This document shows, one piece after another, positions 34,813 through 47,839 of a stretch of 50,754 nucleotides of DNA. Made by a program: the position numbers and the translations under genes. The notes beneath the pieces were generated by a model. The model searched no databases and had not been told where the DNA came from. It saw only the letters and a list, made by a program, of their open reading frames with translations. Origin of the DNA: Pezizomycotina sp. ARF18 (taxonomy: Eukaryota > Ascomycota); assembly GCA_002224055.1 (NCBI GenBank), contig AZLU01000274.1, forward strand, positions 1 to 50,754. The letters are read 5' to 3'. Within the stretch, counting starts at the first letter, position 1, and every line of letters starts with the position of its first letter.

Positions 34813-36378
34813 GAAGCGAAGCTACCTGTTAAAGCTACAAGTTGCCAAAGGGTTATGAAATTATGGATATCAAAAATTCAAAACTTATCAATAATAAAAT
34901 AAACAAACTAATGACCACATATAAATAGATGTACATACTCCCAAAAAAAAAAAAAAAAAAAATCAAAGAGTATTCGAAGCAAACGTTGGAGTTTGAGGAG
35001 CATTTTTTATAACGGGGTATATTACCAATTAGCAGTAATTGACCGCTATTTAGAGAGAGATACGTCGTGGTTATTTTGATTTTAAATCAGCTATACACCT
35101 TTTATATAACATAATGATATGATTGATTTCTATTTAGGGATTGCTTTTTGCTCTGCTCTTCGAGAATCTTGCTAGTAGAAATAGCTATACACTACTAATG
35201 TTCGATGAGTGTTTTTTGTCATGCACAGGATTTATTCCAAAGGTTTCTGGAAATCCCAAACCGAAGAAATACAATATATCATGATGTATCACGAGTCGAG
35301 TTAAAACGAAAAGGAAACCAAAAACAGATCAGAGCTCCCCTGGAGATTTGAAGACGAGCAGGCAAAAAGAAAGAGCAAGAAGTGAGCATTATTGTTCAGA
35401 CGTCCAAAATGACGACGTGGAAGAACCAACTTGTAAGCGAAATACTCTGTAGCATACTTAACATGATAGATGTCTTCAAAGGGAAGAAAGAAAAAGGATG
35501 CCAAAATTTTTAGAACTGTAGCACAATTCGATGATTGGGATATAAATTATTAAGAGCACATAGTACAGCGGGTTCACCAAAAAGGAGAAGGAAAAAAAAA
35601 AAAAGAGATTAGGCCATCGAAATCATCAAAACGTAGAGGGAAAGAGAAGAATAGCGACACACTTTAAGTATATATGCTCATTTATAATGATAATTTCCAA
35701 TACTCAATCGTACAAAAAGATAAGAATAAAAGGTAACAATAGATGAAAACATGAAAAAAAAAAAAAAAAAAACAGAGATATGATGTGGAAAAATCTCAAG
35801 AAGAGAACAAGAGTAATATCTCCACTTTAATCGACAACAGTTCACGCTGGTAAATTCAGAGAAACTGACAGACTTTAACGAGGCTGAGCCCATTTTTCTT
35901 TCGGACAATGCCACTGGTTAACGCTACAAAAAAAAAAAAAAAAAAAAAGAGGAAACATACATCCGCTTGATATTCTAAAGATAAAAACCCCAAAAAAAAA
36001 ATATAACACAAGAAGGGAGCCGGGGGGGGATAAGAAACTATCAAATATACACTACTAGATATAAACAAACGTCAGCAACCATGTAGCAACCCGCACATTT
36101 AGATGGGGTTTTTAACTAGGACCTAGACATTCGGAGGCAAATGAGAATGCTAATGACGGATTTTGACAAGGGAGGGACAGCGATTGTTGAAGATAGATTG
36201 GGGGATTGAAAACATTCCAAATAGAAACAAAGGGAAAAAATTGAGAAGATATAAAAACGAAGACTCGGAACAACGAGCTACGCTATTTATATTCCAAACG
36301 TATCTATCGGATTAAAGGTTAGCAACTGCAATTATTATAAATATGAAAATATCGGTAAAGAATTGTACACACCAGTTG

Positions 36379-39300
36379 TCAGATGAGAAGCTCGCTGTCT
36401 ACGGCTTGCGTTCCAGGATCGTCACCTGCGCGATAGCTTCGGTTGTGCAACGCTGGGTGGCCTGGGACCAGCGGGCTTCCTAGATGAGCTGCTCGGTGAG
36501 TGACCACTTAGGAAGTCCTCTTCGCTCTCACGAGGGATGGACAATTGATCCCTGCTCTTGTGTTTCGAAGAGCGGTGGCGCGAGTGCCTTTCGACCTTTC
36601 TCCACGGTCACGGTGCTTGTGTTTGTGCTTCCGCTTCTTTTCAGGGTGGGCTGGGAATCATCAGTTTCATCGACACGGACGTCGCCAGGCACAATCGGAG
36701 AAATCTATGTTGATCTTCGGCGTGCGGTTTGGGGTGTATATCTCATCTTCTTCACCGCGGTCGGCGTAAGCGCCATCGGGCACCATGGAGAAAGACTGCT
36801 GATATTATGCCCATAGGTAGTTCCAGTTTTGAGGAACTATTGAGCGATGTAGTAGAAGTGGAATATGTGGGAGAAGGCGGATCCGGATATTCGACTTGAC
36901 CCTCCGCAGCTTGTTCCAGGGAATGGTGATATGTGAATCTGGGCTGCGGGTGCTTGATATCCAACGATCTTCGGTTTGCTTCGAGGCTAGGCTTTTCAAC
37001 CACACCTTCTCTGCCGAGAGGGGATAGTCCTTGCTGGACGTAAGGCGAGTTCAGATCGGCCGACGATCCTTGTAGCCAGTCTTCCTCGAATTCGGAGTTT
37101 GCTCTTGACAGTTCTGCTCCCTGCCTTCTTTTTCCTCCCAAAAAAGCTTCTGATGCGCTCGAGCAGTGGTTTCGGACCACCGCGATAACTTGGGGAAGCC
37201 CGTGGAAGCGGATTCCCTCTTTTCTTTGCCCTTGCCTGGAGGCGTGTCCTGATTGGCGGTAGCCGCAGCGTTCGCTTGGAGTACCTCTTGAGAAGGGCTG
37301 GGTTGTATATCTCTGAAATCTCTTGGCGTGCGCATGCCGCTCTCATTCGACGATAGGCGAATGGCCGTTGGGATCGGCATTCAGGCTATTGCTGCTATTC
37401 CGCGGGTTCGGAGAGCCTGCAAGTATGCTGAGTCTCTGGCAACGATAGGCTGCGAAATATTGTGCTGTGGGGTACTGGGCTGCGAAATATTAGCTTCTTC
37501 GGGAACAGCGTTCAGATCATAATTATAATCATGGCGCTCTGAGCTTGGCCGGGATGATTGTTGGCATTGTTACTATTGTTGTTAGTGTTGCTGTGCTGGC
37601 TCTGGCGGCTGTGGCTCTGGCGGCTTTGGCTTTGCGATTGTTCTCCAGCATGGGAAGCAGTGTTTGAAACGCTGTAGGCGTAGCTTGTGGACTTCAGTCC
37701 CTCAACCTCGTCGAGCAGCGTAACCAACCTGTAGGTTGTGACGATCAAGTATTAGTGTACATACATCAAGAGCATCGCTGCATCTGAGATGGATTACTAA
37801 TATAACTTACATTTCTTCAATGCGAGCCAGATCGTGCGAGCTCTTCATGCTTAGACCTCTGAGGCCCTTCGGAAAACGTTGGTCTTCTTCGTCGTCTCCT
37901 CCTTTTCTTCATCGAAAGCTCTGGATCTGATAGCTCGCGGAGCTGGCGCAGGCAATGGGCGAGGCCCTTGTAGCTTGGCAACAGATCTTTCAGTATTATG
38001 CTCAACATCAGTAATAACCTGTCTCGTGTGCTCCTGCACCATTCGACGCAAATCTTCGAAAGAGTCCCTCATTTCAGCGGCGCTCCGAACTAGAGTGATC
38101 AGGATTTCGGTGTCCCGGCATTTCTCTGGGCATCTCGCACAGTAAGCTGCAAGAGGGCGTGTGAGTTCAAGCGTCAAAGAAGAAGACGAAAGGTGTCTTG
38201 TTCGGAAAAAAGGAAGCGAGAGGGTAATGGGAAAGATTGATGTAAAGGAGACTGAGAGACACTTACATGGTCCATTAGCGCAACAATGTCCTTCGACTGG
38301 ATCCTGTCGATGCCGCGTCCCATAGCACTGTCATAGAGAGGAGAGGGCATTCCGTGACTGTTCCCGCTTCCCCCGCGCTCATGTCCACGGAATGGAGGTA
38401 CGAAATCCGATGGTCGACAGACATGATATCGTCAAGTCCGCCGTAAGTATCCAACTCCCCTCTTATTACATTTTCGGGTGTATGGTTGCCCGGGCTCATA
38501 GGATTTGCTGCGGACATGTAGCCTTCATCCCGACCTTGGACACTCGGGCCAAGTCCTGGTCAACCCCACTGCGTGAATCTAGACTGGCGAGATCAGGATT
38601 GAATGCCCACGCTCGAGGGCACGAATACCGAAATTCGGGCCCAAGTGGCTCTCATCAGCATAGGCCCACTGTCCACCTTGCATGGCAATCTCCCGCGAAT
38701 TGCTCTTCTCCCCGTACGGGTTTGTGACTACATCGTCCTCCTCGCTGATCTCGGACTGGAAGTGACCTATCGCAGGAAGATCATCACCAGAGTAGGAATG
38801 GCGCTGTAGCCGAATTGGGGGTGAGACCCTAAGGATGCATTCGACATTTGTTCATTGTACCGAGGCGTGCATTGAAGCTAGACCAACGGAGTGGAGCGCA
38901 TGGAGGCCATTGCCGCTCCGACATCCCGAACCCCTTGGCCGGCAGCAACCTTTTGGAGATGTTTGGCTTCGAAGCTATCTGCGGTGGAGCACGAGTTGGA
39001 TATCGTCTATGGTCGAAACCATCATCATGAACGTCGGATTCTGCCAAATCTTGCGGCTGCCGGTCCCTATCGACCCACCATTCCAGCGGTCGATCTCTAA
39101 TAGGAGGCCGGTACGTTATATGCTCTCGCGGCCGACATCTTCACCATACGAAAATCCGGCATCCGATGCCTCCCGAGTTGGTCAGCTGTAAAGTTATCAA
39201 TATCATTAGTCTTTACCGAACTAGCGTTCAAGCCCTGGCTTTCGCGCATGGTTTTCGCCATATTTGCGGCAGCCCTTTCGAACTTTTGACGCAGACTGGT

Positions 39301-40939
39301 AACACTAGAGGTAGGACTACCAATGTTTGGAATGTGGCTCATCGGATCACCCGAGAGATCCAAAGGGGCCATTCGCTGGTTCGAAGGAGTGGAGGTAAGA
39401 GGGGGAGTTCGACCAGTGGCGGGCATGCCACTTTCTGCAGCGTTGGCGGTAGGGCCGACCGTATCCTGCGTGATCATTGTATTCTCCTAAAAATTCCGCG
39501 TCCCTACTGTGGCTTGAGGAAGCGATTGTGGGCATCGACGGCATTCGCACGTGGCTTCCCATTTCCGCCTGCTCTGCTGGGACAAAATCCTCTGGTGGCG
39601 TAGGCAAGCGAGCGCCGTCCGCTAAATGAGAATCCGGTCCGGTCCAGGGCCGAATCCTGGTCCCGCGATCGGACGGAGTCATTGCGGTGAACAAATCGTC
39701 CTGTTCTCCAGCAAGTACAAGGCCATGGCCAGACCTTCGTCGGGTTGCAGAACTAGAAGAGGCCCATCAGTTCCTAGCGTTACGTCGGTAGTACTTCGAC
39801 GGTCTCTGATAGTGCGGGCAGCCTCCGCGGCGATAACTCCTGGGTCCACCGAGTGGCCTGTTGGCTACCGGTCTTCTTGATTTCTTCCAGCTGGGGTAGG
39901 ATAAGTCTCTTGATTGCATCCTCCACAGCTTCTAATAAGACTGGGTTCTGAGCAAGCTCACTTGACCCAGAGACGTTCCGGTCCGTGCTTCCACTTCGGC
40001 TCGCTTTTCCGTCGCGTGGGGACTTCAGGGACTTCTCCTTGTGCCTCCTCTCCTTGCTTCGACTGCGACGCGACACCTTGGTTCCGTTAAGTTCGGCAAG
40101 TTTTCTATCCAAGCGCCTCTGCTCACGGAGCTCCTCGCGTTCTTCCTTAGTTAGCCGTTCTCGTTCAATGCTTTTGCTTCGTCGTCTCGATAATTTGGCG
40201 CCTTCCCCTAACACCGTCTCTCTTTCGTTGCTAAGGCTGCGGCTGCGGCGTCGACTGAGTTCCTGGCCACCCTCATTGCCTGCTGCTGACCGGCGATGTC
40301 GTGGCGAATCTTTGGGAGAAAACCCCTCCGTATGACCTCTACATTTAACGGGGCAACTAGGGATTGCTCGGAAAGAAGAGATACTCCTGCCATCTTCGTC
40401 GTAGGTGTGCTGAGACAACTGATTGTTGATCTCCAGACCTAGATCGCGATCGCGCGCCCGACGGGATTTGTGTTTTCCAGAGGTGCTTGGACACTGTTAA
40501 CGGTCATCCGCGTTATTTCTGGGTGAGAGCGAAATCCGTTGGGTGTAAGCGGGTATTCGCCTGCTCCCTGTCGCGACCCATCCGCACCCCTAAGCTCGAT
40601 TTCCCTCGTGCCTTGCTGGTTTAGTTTACGTTGTGCAGACGGTGTCCACCTCACCCTCACGCTTGGTCTGTGAGATGGCGAATTGCCACTGCTCGGGCAC
40701 CTTCAAAATATTCTATCAGTAAAGACGTTTGAGAGGCAGCCGAAACGGCGCTGGCGGTATCTATATTGGCCGACTTGTGCCTGCGATTTGTCTCAATCAT
40801 GATCGCCCTGCCGTCGTCTGGGATTGAATACGAAGATTTGTCGGTCCTCAATGACAGTAAGCGAAGGGTCGCCTCCGCCGACCGTGCTGGCGCTAACGAC
40901 AGACGCATCGGCGGTTTCTGGCTTGCCCTGCATCACCAT
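36379..40939 (-). CDS. Very large Ser/Arg-rich protein of unknown function
   Basis: One gene of about 4.5 kb, probably about 1,350-1,450 residues with few introns. I could not name it; the blocks have the look of a protein conserved in filamentous ascomycetes. The start at 40939 gives MVMQGKPETADASVVSASTV. Further on: a basic Ser/Arg-rich region (SRRRSRSLSNERE, RRRSKSIERERL and RSRSKERRHKEKSL, about 40030-40260) with a highly charged helix between; QNPVLLEAVEDAIKRLILPQ with a following LEEIKK (about 39890-39960); Pro-rich linkers; SLRQKFERAAANMAKTMRES near 39250; CPEKCRDTEILITLVRSAAE and MRDSFEDLRRMVQEHTRQVI coiled coil (about 38020-38140); NVFRRA then LLDEVEGLKST near 37690; a GSxSR-rich repeat; FPKLSRWSETTA near 37190; QPRFTYH near 36930; stop TGA at 36379 after DDPGTQAVDSELLI. 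Many frame slips. No catalytic domain or membrane span is seen; a scaffold at the cell cortex or septum is only a guess. Confidence 0.68.
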
Positions 40940-43900
40940 TTTTAGGGCCTTCCAAAACGACAGCGCTGCGTAGTTATGTCTTGTAACTCCGTAATGATTT
41001 TACAAGTGTCGATGTGGTAATTTCGATGGTTTTAATGCTTTCGATTAGTTCGATTCCTGATTCCTTTGGTTAGCTTATCGCGTTTGTTTTCGCACAGCTT
41101 GAGGCTTCTCTCTCGCTTTATATATTAATATATCGGAAGAGAAGGATAGAAAGCGTAGCGAATATTGAAGGTTTGTCGAAGAATGTGATAAAAATGACGA
41201 AATAATACTCTTATTGTAAGAGAAGCTTTAAATGGTAAAAGCGACTATTCTGTCATGCTATGCTTCTCGCCTTTTGTTTAATCTTTCATTTAATTCATTT
41301 CGTTTCCTGTACTTCCTATATCCCTATCTGAATGTTTTGGGTAAAAGAGTTGTGCACTCTTAATTTCATAGTCCAGCAGATAACGATATCGCTGCAATAA
41401 TACTTTTTTCAAGGGAAGCAGTAAATATGAAAGGAAAAAAAAAAAAAAAAAAAAGCGGGTGGCGGTACAAAGCCTTTTTTCTTCTTTTTCGCCCTTCCTT
41501 TTTGCCAACCATGAAGCGAAAAAAAGACAGACGCAACCGTTTTGGCGCTGCTTCTATTATTGTATTCGCAGCATGGCAATGTTTCCTTTGCCTTTGCTTT
41601 TCCTTTGTCCCTCATCATCTAAAGCCTTGTTTATTGACTTTGTTCTTGTCTCCTAGTTTAGAGAAAAAAAAGAAACAGAATAACACCAATACTGTAAAAT
41701 ATGGGGGCCGTCGATAGCGCCAAGTTGGAAATATGGTAAAATAATAAACAAAATGAGAGGAGTAAATGAGTATTAAAAGTCTTACAGCGGTATCGTCGGA
41801 CAACTAATCAAAGAAGAAGTCCATAGAAAGAGCACTGAAAGTAAAGAAGTGGTTGTTGTTCTTTCCCTGATATTCCTTCCCTCGTTGATTTCTTGCCTAG
41901 AAATGTCGGGTCAAAAATTTCGCTGGTTCCTTATATCGCTATAATCGCTTTCGGTGCCCTGTGTCTGAAGGAGCGATATGACGAAGAATCTGTGTATGGA
42001 GACTCAAATATAAGTAAACGTCAAAAAAAAAAATTTTTTTTGATGAAACAAGTTATCGATTAAAGATAAATATATCTTCGTCTTCTTCTTCTGCAGGAAG
42101 AAGAGAAAAAGGCTTCTAGAGATGGAAGAAATGGAAAACCTAAGAAGCGAGGAATGGAATAAAGAGGCAGAAAAAAGAAGGGTTAGAGAAGGGGGAAAAG
42201 CCTCAAGTCGGCTTATTGCAGATCTATACATGGGAGAAAACCCAGAAAAATCGTCCAAGAATCGAGAAGCAGATTCTTTGCCGCCTCTATCTCGGGAATT
42301 ATCCTCCTACCGTGGAAAACACAAGGAGGAATCGTAATGTCTAGATTGCTGTTGTAGGAGTTGACGATGGATGGAGAATGGTTTCGGCTTTCTATTATTT
42401 TTTTTTTCTCTTCTGTTTTGTTGTCCTGCCAAAAATTTTCCCTCCTACAAGATATACCTATTTTTTCTTTTTTTCTGTTCCTCAATATTTTCCTCTTCTT
42501 CCTTTCCTCTCTCAATATTTACTGCTCACCTTTCTTTTTCGTTTTAACGCCCTATCTGTCAGTACTGCATTAGTTTTTATACCTAGTTAAAAAAGATGTT
42601 GTAAGCAAAAAAGGAAAAAGGTAGTGAAGTACTCAGTGTGAAGTATTTGGGATGATGAGCGGCAAAACCAATATAAGGTACTTTGAGGGTATCAAGGGGA
42701 AAAAAAAAAAAAAAACAGAACAAATGAATATTAAGGATGTGGTTAGAAAAAGGACTTAACGGGTATATTCAAGTATATACATATAAATACCTGATGTGCA
42801 AAGACGCCTCTTATAGGTACTTATAGTATAGGTATACACATAAGCATAGAACCCCCAGTTTGCAAGGAAACCTCTCCGCTCCTCTGCTGTCAAGTGTATA
42901 GATAGATATATACAAAGTATTTGAAGCGTGTATGTACTGTATGTATACGAAAAGTGGTGGTAGGTCCTTTTATACCTACTTGAAAGTATTGTTTATTTCT
43001 TGTTATTTTTTTCCCCTTCCGCCTCCAGGAAGCTAACGATGAAAGGGAAAAAAGGAAGAAAAAAAGATGGGACGGATTCGAAAAGTGGAGAGACTGAAAG
43101 AGGGAAAGGAAAAAATAATGTAAAAGAGAGAGAAAACGGATCACTTACTGTCGCTTGCAAGTACTTATGTATACAATAAGTTGAAAGAGAATGGAAGAGT
43201 TGAGCGACAATTAGTCGTCGTGACGATATCGTGAAGTTCAAATATTAAAAAGAATAGATATAGGAAATTAAAATAAAGAAATATAGAATAAATATAATTA
43301 AATGAACAACACTTTTTTAACCAACTTTTCTATTTTTTTTTTTAAAAAAAAAAAAAAAAAAACACAAAACACAAAACAAAACACAAAACAGAGCGAAAGA
43401 AAGTGCGAACTACAAGGCAATTAAGTAGTACATACACAAAAACTCAACCATAAACAGCTCTCAAGTAAAAAAAGGTCGATAAGAATTGGGGGCTGTAATT
43501 GTAGGTGGTCTTCCCCCAAGTATCCATTATCCTCCTGTTGTCCAGTTACATTACGGGGACCACTCCTGATCCTGAGCCCACAAAGGCTGACGGAGGGGTC
43601 AACGTGTACGAGGATTGCAGACTAGCCAAACAGCTGTCCAGGCATTATGGAGAGAGTTGTTTTAGAAGCTGTATCCATCCGTTGTAGAGGTACCTCGTCT
43701 AGCTATCAAATCAGCAGGGATTGGAAGTACCAGTATCCTCCTATCCTAGGTATTATCCCCCCATCTCCTAGAAACGGGGGGGAAGGGCCCCCCCAAAAAA
43801 GAAACCTTTGCAGGAAAGCCCTGACCAACCAGAATAAGAAAAGGGAAAAAAAGACTACAAGTCTGGTGCAAACTATCTGTAGGTTAAAAAAATAACCCGC

Positions 43901-44802
43901 CAATTGGCAGTAGAAAAACGAAGGAAAGGAAAGGAGGACAAGGAAAGGAAAGGCCCCTAAAGAGGGTCAGACAGTTCTAGGGCTGATATAAGGCCATTAA
44001 AGTTGAGGCTCAAGAATGTGAGGGTAACCAGGTCCAGAGAAAGTGCTCAGCTGTGAGCTTAAAGCTTGCATTTTTTGTAGGCTGTAAGTCTCTACAGATA
44101 TATTCAAGGATACATGTATATTTATATCTGAAGTATATATGAGCGTATATATTGGCAATTATATATAAAAGTTTTATGCATGGTTGAATATTGTCACCAC
44201 TGATTAATTTTCCCAGTAGGATTATTTTATAGATTCAAAATTAAAAACACCCAGATGCAATGCCATGTCCCACCATCGGTGTACTGACGTTTGCAGAATC
44301 CTCTTTTTTTTTTTATTAGATTTACTTCATCGTGTTGTACCGATATAATAGACGCAGAACTGGAGATATTACTTTGGGTGAATATTTGAGTTACTTATAG
44401 TGATCCGACGATTCTCCTTAATTGCAATGAACAGAACAAAACAGAACAACCACAAAAAAAAAAAAAAAAAAAAAAAAAAGAGAGAGAACCGCGCCATATA
44501 TACCAAGGGTCCGGAGGAAAGAGAGAGAGCAGGGAGGGGAACGAGACGATAAAGAGAACAAATTGACAGAAGAGGAAGTCCTTCTAGACGAAAGACTGGT
44601 AATGATAGGAATAATCCTGATAATCGAGGTTGGTTGGAAATGGATTAGATGAGCAGATCACTACGTAGCACCTAAAAGAAACAGAAAACCGACATGACAG
44701 AAAGAAAAGAGACTGGTGAGAGAAAGGTTAAAAAAAAATTCAAGGACAGAGAGAATCACAAAAAACGCCGTCCACCTAACCAAATAGACGCCATTGGAAT
44801 GC
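40940..44802. other. 3.9-kb gene-free stretch upstream of the large unknown gene
   Basis: Largest gap in the window. No conserved protein in six frames. It is mostly AT-rich with A runs (41437-41454, 42701-42715, 43344-43362, 44454-44479) and T/C-rich blocks; a GC-richer island at about 43490-44070 stands out. The part nearest 40939 must hold the promoter of the large gene; the right part includes the NOT3 3' flank. Confidence 0.5.
44454..44479. repeat. 26-base A run
   Basis: Uninterrupted A tract in the 3' flank of NOT3. Confidence 0.8.
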
Positions 44803-47546
44803 CTAGGGCAGATCATCTTCTAGGAATTGATAAGCAAATCTATACGAAAGAGGGAATAAAGTTAGTAAAAGTTAATGTATATATATAGGGGAAAGGAAGG
44901 GAACACATGTATGAACTGCTTACTTGAAGTCGACTTTCTTCGGTTCATCCTATAATACAGAAAGAGGGGGAAAGAATATAATATTAGCCTCTGGGAAAGG
45001 TACCCCTCTCGTAATGTCACCGCAAACAGTCCATTTTGCTGGCTCTATTTTTCTATTTCCGCTCCCATTAAAAGGTCATTTATTGAATCTTCCTACTTGT
45101 TTTGAACTTACCACGTGCTTTCATAATCGAAGAACCGATAAGTCCCTTGCTCAAACTCCTCAGTGATAACTTTGGTTCCTCGTGTCGTTGAAACCATGTC
45201 TGATATTGCTTATGAAATCTCCAGCTCAACCTTTAAGCTGCGAAGCAGCGAGGTACTGCTGGTAGGTTCCCTGGCGGTAATAGAAAATAAAATAGGGTAT
45301 CCGTAATCGACCCTTCTGTACAGGTTTGGGTCGTCAAAAATTGGCATTGGCTCTTGCGGAAAGTGAGAATGCGTGTTATACGGTGTCTGTGGCTTGTAAT
45401 GCTTGGGCCGTTCTGCGTCTTGAGCAACTGGCAAAGTAGAAGACGCCGAAAAGTGCTGCAATGAACTTGTGCTCGTAGGATTCGGTGGTCGCGCTTTTAC
45501 GGCTCGAAGGATGCTATCAGATCCTGCAGCCCTGGAGGTAGTTGGAATCCACCTCGTTTTGAGATGCCGCGGGGGTTGCCGTGGTGCCATTAGACTCAGC
45601 AACAGGCGAGCCGCCGTCCAGGCCTGCCGCAGCCCGCGGTCGTCGACGTCGTTGCCTCCCTATCAGCACCAAACGGACGATTGGCCGTTTGCGGATACGG
45701 GAGACCGCCGTGGGAGATCGTTATTCTCGAAATATGAACTTGAGTTCGTCTCGGCTGCGTCTTGCTCGTGCACTGTTTCTAATGGGGCGGGCTCTTCAGT
45801 GGCATGTGATTCTACTCCACCGCTCCCTGTTGTTGGCTATGCTGGGAAGACTGTGAAGAGGCATCTCTCTGCATGTAGTACTGCAACGGGTACGAATGGT
45901 GCTTGCAGGCGTTTGTATTGCGATGTCCCGGCAACTGCCTCTGCAAAGTCCAGCGAAGGTGTGGTGGCACCGATGCAGCCACGGATCCCGCTGGTGTCGG
46001 TGCTTTGCTCGTCTGGGTAGTGCTGCTCTCGACGGCTGTTACGGCTGATGTCGCTTGGGCGACGGCCGAGCTAGCTTCGCAACGTTTGCATCGCATTCGC
46101 TACGGGAGGTAGATGACGAGACGGAGGCTGCCTGAGCATTCAGTCCGGGCGGCGAGGGAGAGGGGCGATTCCCAGATTCTTGTCCGCTGATGCCCCAGCT
46201 GCAGCTGCGGACGCATACTTTAGGGTTTCGCCGGCTGGCCGCGTTGGATCGGAGCTGGTTCATAGCTGCACCGTTTGAAATTGTCGTTGGACCGTGCATG
46301 GTCGCTACGATGGCATAGGAACTTAAGCTGAGTTGATGGGCGTCTGGCAGAAGATGTGCTATGTGTATCCGATGACGACTTGATCTTCTCCGGGGGTTCG
46401 TCCTGGACACTCTGGTATCCTGCGATGAGACTCGGTCGTTATCCAAGCCACACACCGTACGCATCCTCCTCCTCGTCGAGATTCAATGCGTCGTATATCC
46501 TCATCTTCGTGAAATCGGACTCTTGATTGAACTCCCAACATAAAATTTATGTCTTCCCGTATTTCGTTTACCTGTTCCGGTTCTATATTGCCGTTCTCGA
46601 CCAACCGCAGGATGAAGTTCCAACTTCCTTGATGCCATTTATGACGCTCAACCATCCTTTCTACTCGGCTACCCGTTCTGCCTTGCTCGATATCCTTCCG
46701 TCCCTTTTCAGGGTGGCTTGTATGGTCTCGATTCGGCTTCGAACTGTTCTATTTGTCGCTCCAGCTCTTCCACCATTTTAGACAAGAATTCACAGATGTC
46801 CACTTTTTCCTTTTCCCTTGGATCCAGTTTGCGGCAGCGGAAAGTCCTTCTTTGCTGATGCCTTCGTTTCATCTCTTTTCTACCGCTTGAATCGTTCCAT
46901 TTGCTAAACGAATACGGAAGGAAATAAAGGATCATGACAAATAGCCCACATAAACCGTCGGGATCGAATTTGGAACAATTTGGAGATAAAGACAATAGAT
47001 AGATTAGCATTTTCCATAAATGACTTCCAAAATGATTAATTTAACCGAGACTACCCTGTGGAATAACTTTTGAGCATCCCAGGGCCTAAAACGCCAGAAT
47101 GGTGAGAAGTGGGGACGCTACAGAGGACGGAAGCGAGCATTCCGAACCACCTTCAACCGCCCGAGAAGGGCAAACGGGTAGGCGATTTGCTCCCATACAC
47201 GACACATGCGTCCACACGGAACGCCTATGGAAAAAAAAAAAAAAAAAAAAGAGAGAGAGAGAGAGAAACAAAGAAAGAAAAACAGTGCCGGAGTCTAACC
47301 GTCTCTATAAAGTTTCGATGATCCAGTAGTGCTTCTTATCCTTGATCTCGCTACTTGCTGCCATGTCTTTATTTGATCACGATGGCTAGCAGCTTCTGTT
47401 TCTCGTTTCAACCGCGTCTTCCAGCTTCTCCTTTGCGATGGGTTTTCGTCGTCTGTTGATCTTTTCGAAAGTGCTCTCGAAAGCCTGTATCCCAGCGACC
47501 CGTTTTGAAGCAGCGGTCTACTTCCTGTTGTACTCCGCTGCGCCAT
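44803..47546 (-). CDS. NOT3: CCR4-NOT complex subunit Not3/Not5
   Basis: Scaffold subunit of the CCR4-NOT deadenylase complex, which shortens mRNA poly(A) tails and links translation to decay. The start at 47546 gives MAQR, then VQQEVDRCFKRVAGIQAFES, KINRRRKPIAKEKLEDAVKR, HRDQIKTW and ASSEIKDKK in shifting frames; after an intron KLDPREKEKVDICEFLSKMV and EELERQIEQFEAES (about 46730-46850); then ERHKWHQGSWNFILRLVENG and PEQVNEIREDINFMLG (about 46510-46650). The middle is Ser/Pro/Thr-rich and disordered (45500-46450). The C-terminal NOT2/3/5 box has PMPIFDDPNLYRRVD, FYYRQGTYQQYLAA, WRFHKQYQTWFQRHEEPK, EQGTYRFFDYESTW, NRRKVDFK and a last exon FAYQFLEDDLP with TAG at 44803. The final two introns (near 44835-44920 and 44950-45110) have clear borders. 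Frames change at about 45240, 45290, 45410 and 47440. Confidence 0.92.
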
Positions 47547-47804
47547 CCTGAATCGTCCTTTGAATCTTGGTTTCGAAAAATAGCAGTGATGTTAAAAAAA
47601 ACTAATAGGTGAAGAGTGCTAGCTCTGGATTCAAGCCCAGTATTTTGCTCGGAGGCCTAATGTGCCTATATATGTTGTATTTGCGTGTAATATGCGGTTT
47701 TTTTTTTTTTTTTTACGGCGTGATCAATGCTTTAAAATGGCGTTTCGATGTTTTTGTGTGTGACAAGGGGGAAAGGAAGAGAGGGATAAGGAAAATAAAT
47801 CACA

Positions 47805-47839
<35 letters not shown>

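Larger units (their letters stand above)
34497..36378. promoter_or_regulatory. AT-rich intergenic region upstream of gamma-tubulin
   Basis: About 1.9 kb without a supported gene. Includes an A run joined to a TAA microsatellite (34764-34809), 19-20 A near 34943-34961, further A runs near 35756-35771 and 35925-35948, and an MCB-like hexamer at 34568. It joins the gamma-tubulin promoter to the 3' end of the large gene. Confidence 0.5.

Noticed and set aside
43505-43687. 60-residue open frame in the GC-richer island as a gene
   Set aside because: No family, no splice continuation and no second conserved block; kept only as part of an island worth checking.
22168-43985. Shared 14-mer TCAGACAGTTCTAG at about 22169 and 43970 as a possible repeat family
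   Set aside because: Several shared 14-mers are expected by chance in 50 kb and the flanks do not match.
45469-46020. 183-residue open frame on the plus strand
   Set aside because: It is the antisense of the disordered middle of NOT3; the opposite strand has the conserved protein.
47620-47640. tRNA T-arm-like string CTGGATTCAAGCCCAG
   Set aside because: Only four of five stem pairs form and no box A or cloverleaf is found upstream.
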